Assembly: GCF_029319185.1 (NCBI RefSeq)
Contig: NZ_CP119754.1
Coordinates: 2,418,001 to 2,482,000, forward strand
From: Superficieibacter sp. HKU1
GTDB taxonomy: Bacteria; Pseudomonadota; Gammaproteobacteria; Enterobacterales; Enterobacteriaceae
Direction of reading: 5' to 3'
Length of the DNA stretch: 64,000 nucleotides
In this document: piece by piece, positions 8,595-16,867 of the stretch
Layout of the letters: every line of letters begins with the position of its first letter
How positions within the stretch are numbered: the stretch's first letter is position 1
Notes under the pieces: model-generated
The model's database searches: none
What the model was told of the DNA's origin: nothing
What the model saw: the letters and a program-made list of their open reading frames with translations, nothing else
Position numbers and translations under genes: made by a program

Positions 8595-9773
8595 ATGCAA
8601 AAACTCATCAACTCAGTGCAAAACTATGCCTGGGGAAGTCATTCTGCGTTAACGGATCTCTACGGTATCGCCAATCCGCAAAACCTGCCGATGGCAGAGT
8701 TGTGGATGGGCGCACATCCGAAGAGCAGCTCAAAAGTGCAGGACGCCAGCGGAAATGAACGCTCGCTGCGCGAGATCATCGACGCTGATAAAGCGTCTCT
8801 TCTCGGCGAAAGCGTTGCTGCCCGTTTTGGCGAGCTGCCGTTTTTGTTCAAGGTGCTTTGCGCCGCACAGCCGCTCTCGATTCAGGTACATCCCAACAAA
8901 AAAGCGTCTGAAGAAGGCTTTGCCAGAGAGAATGCCGCCGGGATCCCGCTGGATGCCGCCGAACGTAATTACAAAGATCCCAACCATAAACCCGAACTGG
9001 TTTTCGCCCTTACGCCGTTCCTGGCGATGAATGCGTTCCGCGAGTTTTCAGAAATTGTCTCTCTGCTGCAACCTGTCGCCGGCGCACATACCGCTATCGC
9101 GCATTTTTTGCAGCAGCCGGATGACGATCGCCTTAAGCAGCTTTTCGCCAGCCTGCTGGCACTGGAAGGCGAAGAAAAAAGCCGGGCGCTGGCTATCCTC
9201 AAATCGGCGATCGAGACTCAGGAAGGTGAGCCGTGGCAGACCATTCGTCTGATTGCGGAGTTTTACCCGGATGACAGCGGCCTTTTCTCACCGCTACTGC
9301 TGAATGTGGTGAAGCTCAATCCTGGCGAGGCGATGTTTCTGTTTGCTAAGACACCGCATGCCTACCTGCAGGGCGTGGCGCTGGAAGTCATGGCGAACTC
9401 AGATAACGTCCTGCGCGCGGGTCTGACGCCAAAATATATCGATATTCCTGAACTGGTTGCTAACGTTAAGTTCGTGGCTAAACCCGCGGCAGAACTACTG
9501 ACCCAGCCGGTGAAAAATGGTCACCAGCTCGATTTCCCCATTCCGGTCGATGACTTCGCCTTTTCGCTGCACGATCTGTCGAACCAGGAAAACCAGATTA
9601 CTCAGCACAGTGCTGCAATTCTGTTTTGCGTTGAAGGCGAAGCGGTGCTGCGTAAAGATGAGCAGCAACTGGTCCTTAAGCCCGGCGAGTCGGCGTTTAT
9701 CAGCAATGCTGAATCAACCGTCGCCGTCAGCGGAACGGGGCGTCTGGCGCGTGTCTATAACAAGCTCAAGTAA
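8595..9773 (+). CDS. manA: Mannose-6-phosphate isomerase (ManA)
   Basis: Zinc-dependent type I phosphomannose isomerase, converting mannose-6-phosphate and fructose-6-phosphate for mannose use and for GDP-mannose synthesis. The 392 residues match the family (E. coli 391). Zinc ligand motifs include QVHPNK near residue 100 and the glutamate region HKPELVFAL near 135. The cupin-like core ends in a C-terminal beta domain (LKPGESAFI). I chose ATG 8595, giving MQKLINSVQNYAWG; the earlier TTG at 8589 has no support. A strong terminator follows. Confidence 0.97.
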   Translation: MQKLINSVQNYAWGSHSALTDLYGIANPQNLPMAELWMGAHPKSSSKVQDASGNERSLREIIDADKASLLGESVAARFGELPFLFKVLCAAQPLSIQVHPNKKASEEGFARENAAGIPLDAAERNYKDPNHKPELVFALTPFLAMNAFREFSEIVSLLQPVAGAHTAIAHFLQQPDDDRLKQLFASLLALEGEEKSRALAILKSAIETQEGEPWQTIRLIAEFYPDDSGLFSPLLLNVVKLNPGEAMFLFAKTPHAYLQGVALEVMANSDNVLRAGLTPKYIDIPELVANVKFVAKPAAELLTQPVKNGHQLDFPIPVDDFAFSLHDLSNQENQITQHSAAILFCVEGEAVLRKDEQQLVLKPGESAFISNAESTVAVSGTGRLARVYNKLK

Positions 9774-9830
9774 GTTGCTGAACTTTTTTGAGAAGTCTTG
9801 CTACGCTTAAAGGTAGCCTTGCATGCTTAT

Positions 9831-9860
9831 CGGGCGGGATGTTCCGCCCGTTTTTATTTT
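9831..9860 (+). terminator. Intrinsic terminator of manA
   Basis: CGGGCGG pairs with CCGCCCG around GATGTT and is followed by TTTTTATTTT. It ends the manA transcript only 14 bases before the ydgA start, whose ribosome site AGGGA follows directly. Thus ydgA depends either on read-through or on a promoter between manA and this hairpin. Confidence 0.88.
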
Positions 9861-9873
9861 AGGGATAAACACT

Positions 9874-11490
9874 ATGAAAAAAACTGTGGTTGCTGCCGGA
9901 ATTATCGTTGCCCTGGGTGTCGTCTGGACGGCGGGTGCCTGGTATACCGGAAAGCAGTTCGAAAACCGGATTGCGACGGTCGTTCAGCAGGCCAATGAAC
10001 AGCTCAAACGTACTGCGCCGGAGGCGAACGTAGAGCTGAGTTACGCTAACTATCAGCGCGGCCTGTTTACCAGTCATCTGGATCTGGTGATTAAACCTGT
10101 CAACGGAGCAACGAGTCCGTGGCTGAAGAACGGTCAAAGCGTAGTGTTTAATGAACGCGTTGATCATGGCCCGTTCCCGCTGGCCCAGTTGAAGAAATTC
10201 AACCTTATCCCGTCCATGGCGTCCGTTAAGACGACGCTTGCCAATAATGAAGCGTCTAAACCGATTTATGATATTGCTAAAGGCGAGACGCCTTTCGAAG
10301 CCAATACCCGTATTGGTTATTCCGGCGATAGCCATTCGGATATCAGCCTGAAACCGCTGAACTATGATAAAGACGGTGAGAAAGTGGCGTTCAGCGGCGG
10401 TGATTTCCAGCTTGATGCCGACCGTGAAGGCAATGTTTTCTCTCTTACCGGCGATGCTGAAAGCGGTATGGTCGATGCGGTGAATGAATATAACCAGCGC
10501 GTGCAGATGACCTTCAATAAGCTGAAAACCGAAGGTGAAAGCAAGCTCACCTCGTTTGATGAGCGTATTGGTAATCAGAAACTGAGCGTCGAAAAACTTG
10601 CTATTTCGGTTGAGGGCAAAGAGCTGGCGGTGCTGGACGGCATGAATATCGTCGGCAAATCCGAACTGGGTAAAGACGGTAAAACCATTGATTCCCAGAT
10701 TGATTACACCCTTGACAGCCTGAAGCTCCAGAATCAGGACATGGGTAACGGCAAACTGACGTTGAAGATCGGTCAGATCGACGGTCAGGCATGGCATCAA
10801 TTTAGCCAGCAGTACAATGCACAATCCCGCGCGCTGATGGCACAGCCTGAAGTGGTACAGAACCCGCAGCTTTATCAGCAGAAAATGACCGAGGCGTTCT
10901 TCGGCGCGCTGCCGCTGCTGCTGAAGGGTGAGCCGGTGATCACCATCGCCCCGCTGAGCTGGAAAAACAGCAAGGGCGAAACCACGTTTAACCTTTCGTT
11001 ATTCCTTAAAGATCCGGGTCAGGCCACCGAGCCTGCTCAGACGCTGGAGCAGGAAGTGGATCGCAGCGTGAAGTCGCTGGATACGAAACTGGTGATCCCA
11101 ACCGACATGGCGACCGAGTTTATGACGCAGATCGCTCGTCTGGAGGGGTATCAGAATGAGGAAGCGGCGAAACTGGCTAACCAGCAGGTGAAAGGCCTGG
11201 CGGCGATGGGCCAGATGTTCCGCATCACCACCATGGAAGACAACAACATTACCACCCGCCTGCAATACAGCAATGGCCAGGTGACATTGAACGGACAGAA
11301 AATGCCGCTGACCGATTTTGTGGGCATGTTCGGCATGCCGGATCTGGGTATTCCTGCGCCGCAGTCGGTTAACCCGGCAACACCTGCGGAGCCTGCGACC
11401 CCGGCGGTTCCGGCGATCCCCGCCACGCCTGCCGATCCGGCAGCCCCCGTGACGCTAACGCCACCCGCTGCCCCCGCGCCACAACAGTAA
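9874..11490 (+). CDS. ydgA: DUF945 family protein YdgA
   Basis: A 538-residue protein of the DUF945/YdgA family, exported or anchored by an N-terminal hydrophobic segment (about residues 5-24, following MKKT). E. coli YdgA is inner-membrane associated and of unknown function. The core is polar and beta-rich with family segments such as HGPFPLAQLKK and IGYSGDSHSD. The start at ATG 9874 has AGGGA 8 bases before it. The last ~45 residues form a Pro/Ala/Thr-rich tail with repeated ATPA/VPA/DPA units, which makes the protein about 36 residues longer than the E. coli form as I recall it. The gene is followed by a hairpin and a REP pair. Confidence 0.9.
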   Translation: MKKTVVAAGIIVALGVVWTAGAWYTGKQFENRIATVVQQANEQLKRTAPEANVELSYANYQRGLFTSHLDLVIKPVNGATSPWLKNGQSVVFNERVDHGPFPLAQLKKFNLIPSMASVKTTLANNEASKPIYDIAKGETPFEANTRIGYSGDSHSDISLKPLNYDKDGEKVAFSGGDFQLDADREGNVFSLTGDAESGMVDAVNEYNQRVQMTFNKLKTEGESKLTSFDERIGNQKLSVEKLAISVEGKELAVLDGMNIVGKSELGKDGKTIDSQIDYTLDSLKLQNQDMGNGKLTLKIGQIDGQAWHQFSQQYNAQSRALMAQPEVVQNPQLYQQKMTEAFFGALPLLLKGEPVITIAPLSWKNSKGETTFNLSLFLKDPGQATEPAQTLEQEVDRSVKSLDTKLVIPTDMATEFMTQIARLEGYQNEEAAKLANQQVKGLAAMGQMFRITTMEDNNITTRLQYSNGQVTLNGQKMPLTDFVGMFGMPDLGIPAPQSVNPATPAEPATPAVPAIPATPADPAAPVTLTPPAAPAPQQ

Positions 11491-11492
11491 CG

Positions 11493-11520
11493 TTTTAGCC
11501 CCTCTCCGGAGGGGCTAAAA
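11493..11520 (+). terminator. Perfect 12-bp hairpin after ydgA
   Basis: TTTTAGCCCCTC pairs with GAGGGGCTAAAA around TCCG, starting 2 bases after the ydgA stop. Because the arm is flanked by T and A runs that pair with each other, it could work on either strand, but there is no free U run after it. Confidence 0.55.
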
Positions 11521-11549
11521 TTGTTGACGAACGTTATACCGTGGAATGA

Positions 11550-11650
11550 TGCCTGGCGGCGCTTCGCTTGCACAGGCCTTCGGGTTATGCATAACTTATT
11601 GATATTGATGACTTTCACAGGCAGGTCAAGGCGAAGCCGCCACCCGGCAA
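11550..11650. repeat. Pair of inverted REP-like elements (BIME)
   Basis: A REP-like unit, GCCTGGCGGCGCTTCGCTTG with its closing CAGGC, occurs at about 11551-11577. A second in inverse orientation, CAAGGCGAAGCCGCCACCCGGC, occurs at about 11627-11648. They share the GGCGGC-TTCGCC core of enterobacterial REP (PU) sequences and are about 50 bases apart, like a bacterial interspersed mosaic element between two convergent genes (ydgA and malI). Confidence 0.65.
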
Positions 11651-11683
11651 AATAGCGCAAACACTGACAACATGTTGTTAACC

Positions 11684-12730
11684 TCAGCCCTTCAATCCGG
11701 ACAAATTTTTACCTGCCAGCCTCGGCGACATAATCTGATTGCGCAGCGTCGTCGTCCCCTGGGTAATACGCTGCAAAATACGATCGGCCAGGCTCTCTCC
11801 CATTTCTCTTGCCGGGGTAATCACCCAGCTAATCGGAATATCGTCCAGCGCGTGTTCCGGTACGTCAGCAAAGGCCGCCAGCGCCACCTGCTGCTCAAAA
11901 TAACGCTCGATGCCGCTCTCATCACTGTGTTTCCCGGCGCGAAGCAGACCAAACCATGCCCCCATCGCCACAACGCTGTTATCACACAGGATGGCGCTAA
12001 TGGTCGGATTTTGCCGCAGCAATACTCCTACCGCTTCTGCGGCCTGTTTTTGACTGGCTTCGCACTCCACCACCCACTCGCTGTGAAACGGTAAACCAAA
12101 CTTAAGCAACGTCGCACAGTAGCCGCCGACGCGTTCGGCGCGGGTCAGGGAGGCGCTTTGTCCGCCGAGCCAGGCAATACGCTGATGACCTCGCTGGATC
12201 AACTGCCCGGTGATGATTTGTGCCGCCTGCATATTATCCGGGCGAATGAGATCCACTTCATCCAGATAGCTGGCGCGCGAGGCAAACACCAGCGGAATAC
12301 CCGCCTCGTCCGCTGCCTGGCGCAGATCGGTTCCACGTGCCAGCGGACCGGCAATGATAATCCCGTCCACGCCCTGAGAAATGAGCATCTCCAGGCGTTG
12401 CAGCATCCATTCACCGTCGTTGCCGCTCTGAGTCAGGAACACCATTCGCCCCTGTGACTCAAGTCTGGCAGTGATCCCGGCGGTCAGTTCGGCATAAAAC
12501 GGTGCACAAATATCGCTGACAATCAGTCCTATGACCCCGCTGTGCCCGCCTCTGAGCGACGCAGCCTGGCGGTTGCGAACGAAGCCCAGATGCTCAATTG
12601 CCTGATTAACGCGTTCACCGGTCGCAGACGATATACGTCCCTTTCCGCTCAAGACCAACGAGACCGTGCTGACGGAAACGCCTGCCGCCTGCGCAACATC
12701 GTTGATCGTAATTTTTTTTGCGCTTGCCAT
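11684..12730 (-). CDS. malI: LacI-family repressor MalI
   Basis: Transcriptional repressor of malXY and of itself. The 348 residues contain an N-terminal LacI-type helix-turn-helix (ITINDVAQAAGVSVSTVSLVL, roughly residues 7-27) and a periplasmic-binding-protein-like effector domain. Length and context match E. coli MalI (342). It is divergent from malX, and two near-palindromic operators lie in the 165-base gap. The inducer is unknown; it is not maltose itself in E. coli. Confidence 0.95.
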   Translation of the reverse strand: MASAKKITINDVAQAAGVSVSTVSLVLSGKGRISSATGERVNQAIEHLGFVRNRQAASLRGGHSGVIGLIVSDICAPFYAELTAGITARLESQGRMVFLTQSGNDGEWMLQRLEMLISQGVDGIIIAGPLARGTDLRQAADEAGIPLVFASRASYLDEVDLIRPDNMQAAQIITGQLIQRGHQRIAWLGGQSASLTRAERVGGYCATLLKFGLPFHSEWVVECEASQKQAAEAVGVLLRQNPTISAILCDNSVVAMGAWFGLLRAGKHSDESGIERYFEQQVALAAFADVPEHALDDIPISWVITPAREMGESLADRILQRITQGTTTLRNQIMSPRLAGKNLSGLKG

Positions 12731-12758
12731 CTGATTGTCCGTTTCTTTTAGGCTGACA

Positions 12759-12774
12759 GGTAAAACGTTTTATC
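12759..12774. promoter_or_regulatory. MalI operator proximal to malI
   Basis: GGTAAAACGTTTTATC is a near-perfect palindrome centred on CG with one mismatch, as expected for a LacI-family dimer and like the E. coli MalI operator GATAAAACGTTTTATC. It lies about 30 bases before the malI start, consistent with autorepression. Confidence 0.8.
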
Positions 12775-12812
12775 CATCATTCTGTCAACAGAACACTATC
12801 TTAACCTCATAA

Positions 12813-12828
12813 TGTGATGGAAATCCCA
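12813..12828. promoter_or_regulatory. CRP-like site in the malI-malX gap
   Basis: TGTGA-TGGAAA-TCCCA matches the CRP consensus TGTGA-N6-TCACA with mismatches in the right arm. It lies between the two MalI operators. E. coli malX and malI are both CRP-activated, so the site is plausible. Confidence 0.5.
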
Positions 12829-12837
12829 CTAAAATGA

Positions 12838-12853
12838 GGTAAAACGATTTATC
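12838..12853. promoter_or_regulatory. MalI operator proximal to malX
   Basis: GGTAAAACGATTTATC is the second copy of the MalI operator, differing from the first at one base. It lies about 45 bases before the malX start and should control malXY. Confidence 0.78.
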
Positions 12854-12895
12854 TTGCCGCTACGTTTTGATTATAACATTGACAAGGAGTCATGA

Positions 12896-14488
12896 ATGAA
12901 TCCAAAAGCACCAGCAAAAGTCACGCTGTGGGAGTTTTTCCAGCAGCTCGGCAAAACCTTTATGTTGCCCGTGGCGCTACTCTCTTTCTGTGGGATCATG
13001 ATGGGAATTGGCAGTTCCCTGAGCAGTCACGATGTCACCACCCTCCTTCCATGGCTCGATACCCCTTTTCTGCAGGCTATTTTTGGCTGGATGAGTAAAG
13101 TTGGTTCATTCGCTTTCAGCTTTCTGCCGGTAATGTTCTGTATTGCCATCCCCCTGGGGCTGGCGCGTGATAATAAAGGCGTGGCGGCATTTGCCGGTTT
13201 TGTCGGTTACGCAGTGATGAACCTTGCCGTTAACTTCTGGCTAACCGCAAAAGGTATTTTACCGACGACGGATGCCGCGATTTTAAAAGCCAATAACATC
13301 CAGACCATTCTGGGCATTCAATCCATTGATACCGGGATCCTCGGGGCGGTGATTGCCGGGATCATTGTCTGGGTATTGCACGAACGTTTTCACACCATCC
13401 GTCTGCCGGACGCCCTGGCCTTCTTTGGCGGCACACGCTTTGTGCCGATCACTACCGCTGTAGTGCTGGGTCTGGTCGGCCTGGCGATCCCGCTTATCTG
13501 GCCAGTATTTGCCATGGGCATTAATGCGCTGGGCTACGCCATTAACAGCGCGGGCGATTTTGGCCCGATGATTTTTGGTACTGGCGAACGCCTGCTGCTG
13601 CCTTTTGGTTTACATCACATTCTGGTGGCGCTAATCCGCTTTACCGAAGCTGGCGGCACCCTGGATGTCTGTGGTCACAGCGTAAGCGGCGCACTCACCA
13701 TTTTTCAGGCGCAGTTAGGCTGTAGTGAAACCCATGGCTTCGCTGAGAGCGCCACTCGCTTCCTGTCTCAGGGTAAAATGCCGTCTTTCCTCGGCGGTCT
13801 GCCGGGAGCGGCGCTGGCGATGTATCACTGCGCGCGCCCGGAAAACCGGCCTAAAATTAAAGGGTTACTTATTTCCGGCGTGGTCGCCTGCGTGGTCGGC
13901 GGCACGACTGAGCCGCTGGAGTTCCTGTTCCTGTTTGTGGCACCGGTACTCTACGTGATCCATGCCCTGCTCACCGGGCTGGGCTTCACCATCATGGCGG
14001 TGCTCGGCGTGACCATCGGTAATACCGACGGTAATATCATCGACTTCGTGGTCTTTGGTATGCTGCACGGGCTGGCTACCCGCTGGTATATGGTGCCGGT
14101 AGTCGCGGCAATCTGGTTTGTGGCCTATTACGCCATCTTCCGCTTTGCGATTGTACGCTTTAATATCAAAACGCCTGGACGTGAAGTTGATACCACCAGC
14201 CCGCTGGAAAAAGCCGTCGCTGGCGTCACGGGTAAATCCGGCTATAACGTTCCTGCCATCCTTGCTGCGCTGGGCGGTGCAGAAAACATCATCTCGCTGG
14301 ATAACTGTATTACCCGCCTGCGTCTGTCGGTGCAGGATATGAGTAAAGTTGACAGTGCGGCGTTAAAAAACCTGCGCGCGATTGGGGTGGTGCAGCTTAA
14401 CCAGCACAATCTTCAGGTCGTCATTGGTCCTCAGGTGCAGTCGGTCAAAGATGAAATGGCGACGCTGATGAATACGGTTCAGGTCTGA
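12896..14488 (+). CDS. malX: PTS maltose/glucose-type EIICB component MalX
   Basis: Phosphotransferase-system permease with a membrane EIIC domain (about residues 1-410, around ten helices) and a C-terminal EIIB domain (about 440-530). The phosphocysteine is C471 in SLDNCITRLRL. E. coli MalX can take up glucose and maltose by facilitated diffusion, but the physiological substrate is unknown. The 530 residues match E. coli. A GGAG ribosome site precedes ATG 12896. A hairpin separates it from malY, 67 bases downstream. Regulation by MalI and probably CRP is inferred from the upstream sites. Confidence 0.96.
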   Translation: MNPKAPAKVTLWEFFQQLGKTFMLPVALLSFCGIMMGIGSSLSSHDVTTLLPWLDTPFLQAIFGWMSKVGSFAFSFLPVMFCIAIPLGLARDNKGVAAFAGFVGYAVMNLAVNFWLTAKGILPTTDAAILKANNIQTILGIQSIDTGILGAVIAGIIVWVLHERFHTIRLPDALAFFGGTRFVPITTAVVLGLVGLAIPLIWPVFAMGINALGYAINSAGDFGPMIFGTGERLLLPFGLHHILVALIRFTEAGGTLDVCGHSVSGALTIFQAQLGCSETHGFAESATRFLSQGKMPSFLGGLPGAALAMYHCARPENRPKIKGLLISGVVACVVGGTTEPLEFLFLFVAPVLYVIHALLTGLGFTIMAVLGVTIGNTDGNIIDFVVFGMLHGLATRWYMVPVVAAIWFVAYYAIFRFAIVRFNIKTPGREVDTTSPLEKAVAGVTGKSGYNVPAILAALGGAENIISLDNCITRLRLSVQDMSKVDSAALKNLRAIGVVQLNQHNLQVVIGPQVQSVKDEMATLMNTVQV

Positions 14489-14493
14489 AATAC

Positions 14494-14524
14494 ATTTTCC
14501 CCCTGTACTTTGAAGGGGGAAAAT
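14494..14524 (+). terminator. Intercistronic hairpin between malX and malY
   Basis: ATTTTCCCCCT pairs with AGGGGGAAAAT around a 9-base loop, 6 bases after the malX stop. Without a U run after the stem it is more likely an mRNA-processing or stability element that sets unequal malX and malY levels than a full terminator. Confidence 0.5.
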
Positions 14525-14555
14525 CAGCCTTCGATTTAACGATAAGGACGCTGAC

Positions 14556-15728
14556 ATGTTTGACTTTTCAACCCCGGTAGACAGACACGGCACCTGGTGT
14601 ACGCAATGGGATTACGTCGCCGACCGCTTCGGCGCAGCCGATCTGCTGCCTTTTACCATTTCCGATATGGATTTCGCCACTGCGCCCTGCATTCTTGACG
14701 CGCTTCGCCAACGACTGGAGCACGGCGTGCTGGGTTACAGCCGCTGGAAAAATGACGACTTTTTAGCGGCTATCGCGCACTGGTACGCCACCCGGTTTAC
14801 CAGTCGGATCGATACGCAGCAGGTAGTGTATGGCCCTTCCGTGATTTACATGGTGGCTGAGATGATCCGCCAGTGGTCCGCCCCCGGCGACGGCGTGGTG
14901 GTCCATACTCCCGCCTACGATGCGTTCTACAAGACCATTGAGAGTAATCAGCGCCGCGTGGTGGCGGTTCCGCTGCGCAAAGAGCATAACGACTGGCAGT
15001 GTGATTTCGCCCGGCTTGAACAGGCGCTGGCACAACCGCAGAACACCATTATGCTGCTGTGCAGTCCGCAGAATCCCAGCGGAAAAGTCTGGACGCGCGA
15101 AGAACTGACCACCATGGCGCAGCTGTGTGAGAAACACAACGTGGCGGTGATCAGCGATGAAATCCACATGGATATGATTTGGGGAGCGCATCGGCACATC
15201 CCGTGGTGTGAGGTGGCGCGCAGCCGCTGGGCGCTGTTAACGTCCGCGTCCAAAAGCTTTAATATCCCGGCACTGACCGGCGCGTATGGCCTGATTGGTG
15301 ATGCGCCCTCACGCGAGGCTTACCTGAACGCGCTAAAAAATCGCGATGCGCTCTCTTCTCCGTCAGTGCCTGCACTGGTAGCGCACATCGCCGCCTATCA
15401 ACAGGGCGCGCCCTGGCTGGATGCCTTACGCGACTATTTACAGGGTAATTTACGCTATATTGCCGATGCGCTGAACGGTGCATTTCCCGAGCTTAACTGG
15501 CAGCCGCCGCACTCTACCTATCTTGCCTGGATCGATCTGAGCCCGCTGGGCGTGGATCAGCACGCGCTGCAAAAAACGCTGATCGAGCAGCAAAAAGTGG
15601 CCATCATGCCAGGCTATACCTATGGTACGGAGGGCAATGATTTTATACGCCTCAACGCGGGCTGTCCGCGCAGCAAGCTGGAACAAGGAGTAGAACGTCT
15701 CATTGCCGGGATCCGCTCGTTACGATAA
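14556..15728 (+). CDS. malY: PLP-dependent cystathionine beta-lyase / MalT modulator MalY
   Basis: Cytoplasmic fold-type I PLP enzyme with beta-cystathionase (C-S lyase) activity that in E. coli also binds and inhibits the maltose activator MalT. The 390 residues equal the E. coli length. The PLP lysine lies in TSASKSFNIPAL and the aspartate in VISDEIHMDM. GATAAGGA precedes the ATG at 14556. It is the second gene of the malXY operon, under MalI control. MalT regulation here is inferred only from the family. Confidence 0.96.
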   Translation: MFDFSTPVDRHGTWCTQWDYVADRFGAADLLPFTISDMDFATAPCILDALRQRLEHGVLGYSRWKNDDFLAAIAHWYATRFTSRIDTQQVVYGPSVIYMVAEMIRQWSAPGDGVVVHTPAYDAFYKTIESNQRRVVAVPLRKEHNDWQCDFARLEQALAQPQNTIMLLCSPQNPSGKVWTREELTTMAQLCEKHNVAVISDEIHMDMIWGAHRHIPWCEVARSRWALLTSASKSFNIPALTGAYGLIGDAPSREAYLNALKNRDALSSPSVPALVAHIAAYQQGAPWLDALRDYLQGNLRYIADALNGAFPELNWQPPHSTYLAWIDLSPLGVDQHALQKTLIEQQKVAIMPGYTYGTEGNDFIRLNAGCPRSKLEQGVERLIAGIRSLR

Positions 15729-15732
15729 TGTT

Positions 15733-15764
15733 TTTTGCGCAAGAGAGAAATCTGTTGCGCAAAA
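15733..15764. repeat. Inverted repeat between malY and add
   Basis: A 10-bp perfect inverted repeat, TTTTGCGCAA and TTGCGCAAAA, has a 12-base spacer and begins 4 bases after the malY stop. It could be a stem closing the malXY transcript or a regulator site for add. Confidence 0.4.
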
Positions 15765-15788
15765 TAGCTTTTTTCGCGGATTTGTTTT

Positions 15789-15827
15789 TATAATGGATCG
15801 CACTTTACTTAAAAAAAGAGTGCGATC
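15789..15827 (+). promoter_or_regulatory. add -10 box and start-proximal inverted repeat
   Basis: TATAAT at 15789-15794 is followed directly by a perfect 9-bp inverted repeat, GATCGCACT (15796-15804) and AGTGCGATC (15819-15827), that ends at the base before the add ATG. The ribosome site (AAAGAG) lies in the loop/right arm. It could be an operator just downstream of the promoter or an RNA hairpin covering the start. Confidence 0.5.
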
Positions 15828-16829
15828 ATGATTGATACAACCCTCCCATTGACCGATATTCACCGCCATCTGGATGGCAACATTCGCGCCCAAACGATCC
15901 TTGACCTCGGTCGCCAGTACAATCTTACCCTGCCCGCCGAAACGCTTGCTGCGCTTATTCCGCATGTGCAGGTCACGCGTAATGAGCCAGACCTGGTCAG
16001 TTTTCTGGCAAAACTCGACTGGGGGGTAAAAGTCCTTGCCTCGCTGGAGGCCTGCCGTCGTGTGGCATATGAAAATATGGAGGATGCGGCCCGCAACGGC
16101 CTGCACTATGTCGAATTGCGTTTCTCTCCCGGCTATATGGCGATGGAACACAATCTGCCCGTGGAAGGTGTGGTTGAAGCCGTGATTGCAGGCGTTCGTG
16201 AAGGCAGCCGTGATTTTGGCGTTGAGGCCCGGCTGATTGGTATTATGAGCCGCACCTTTGGCGAAGCGGCGTGTCAGCAGGAGCTTGACGCATTGCTGGC
16301 GCATCGCGACGGTATTACGGCACTGGACCTGGCGGGAGACGAACTGGGCTTTCCAGGGTCGTTATTCCTGAGTCATTTTAATCGCGCACGCGATGCAGGC
16401 TGGCATATTACCGTCCACGCCGGAGAAGCTGCGGGTCCGGAAAGCATCTGGCAGGCGATACGCGAACTGGGCGCTGAGCGCATCGGTCACGGGGTTAAAG
16501 CGGTTGAAGATCCGGCGCTCATGGAGTTCTTGCGTGAGCAGCGGATCGGCATTGAATCCTGTCTGACCTCCAACATTCAGACCAGTACCGTGGCGAGCCT
16601 CGCTCACCATCCCCTGAAAACGTTCCTCGAACAGGGCATGCTGGCAACGCTCAATACTGACGATCCGGCGGTGCAAGGGGTGGATATCATTCATGAGTAT
16701 ACCGTGGCAGCCCCAGCCGCCGGCCTGAGCCAACAGCAAATCCGCCAGGCACAAATTAACGGACTGGAAATTGCCTTTTTAACGCCGCAGGAAAAGACTG
16801 CATTGATTCAACGCGTGGCACAGCGCTGA
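15828..16829 (+). CDS. add: Adenosine deaminase (Add)
   Basis: Zinc enzyme that deaminates adenosine and deoxyadenosine to inosine and deoxyinosine in purine salvage. The 333 residues match E. coli. It shows the HxH zinc motif (TDIHRHLDGN), the HAGEA motif near residue 197, and the catalytic DDP region near 280 (LNTDDPAVQG). ATG 15828 follows a short AAAAGAG site inside an inverted repeat. The gene converges with ydgJ, and a shared hairpin lies between them. Confidence 0.97.
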   Translation: MIDTTLPLTDIHRHLDGNIRAQTILDLGRQYNLTLPAETLAALIPHVQVTRNEPDLVSFLAKLDWGVKVLASLEACRRVAYENMEDAARNGLHYVELRFSPGYMAMEHNLPVEGVVEAVIAGVREGSRDFGVEARLIGIMSRTFGEAACQQELDALLAHRDGITALDLAGDELGFPGSLFLSHFNRARDAGWHITVHAGEAAGPESIWQAIRELGAERIGHGVKAVEDPALMEFLREQRIGIESCLTSNIQTSTVASLAHHPLKTFLEQGMLATLNTDDPAVQGVDIIHEYTVAAPAAGLSQQQIRQAQINGLEIAFLTPQEKTALIQRVAQR

Positions 16830-16835
16830 TAAACA

Positions 16836-16862
16836 TCCCGCTCATCATCTGGATGAGCGGGA
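16836..16862. terminator. Hairpin between convergent add and ydgJ
   Basis: TCCCGCTCATC pairs perfectly with GATGAGCGGGA over 11 bp around ATCTG. It lies between two convergent stops and probably ends both transcripts, although neither side has a long U run. Confidence 0.6.
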
Positions 16863-16867
16863 AATGG

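Noticed and set aside
9859..10824. 321-codon open frame on the - strand, opposite ydgA
   Set aside because: Antisense shadow of ydgA; its product is low-complexity with no domain, and ydgA has the correct start, signal segment and terminators.
11493..11520. Considered as a LacI-type operator because it is a perfect palindrome
   Set aside because: Its place right after the ydgA stop and its GC-rich stem with a 4-base loop fit an RNA hairpin better than a protein site.
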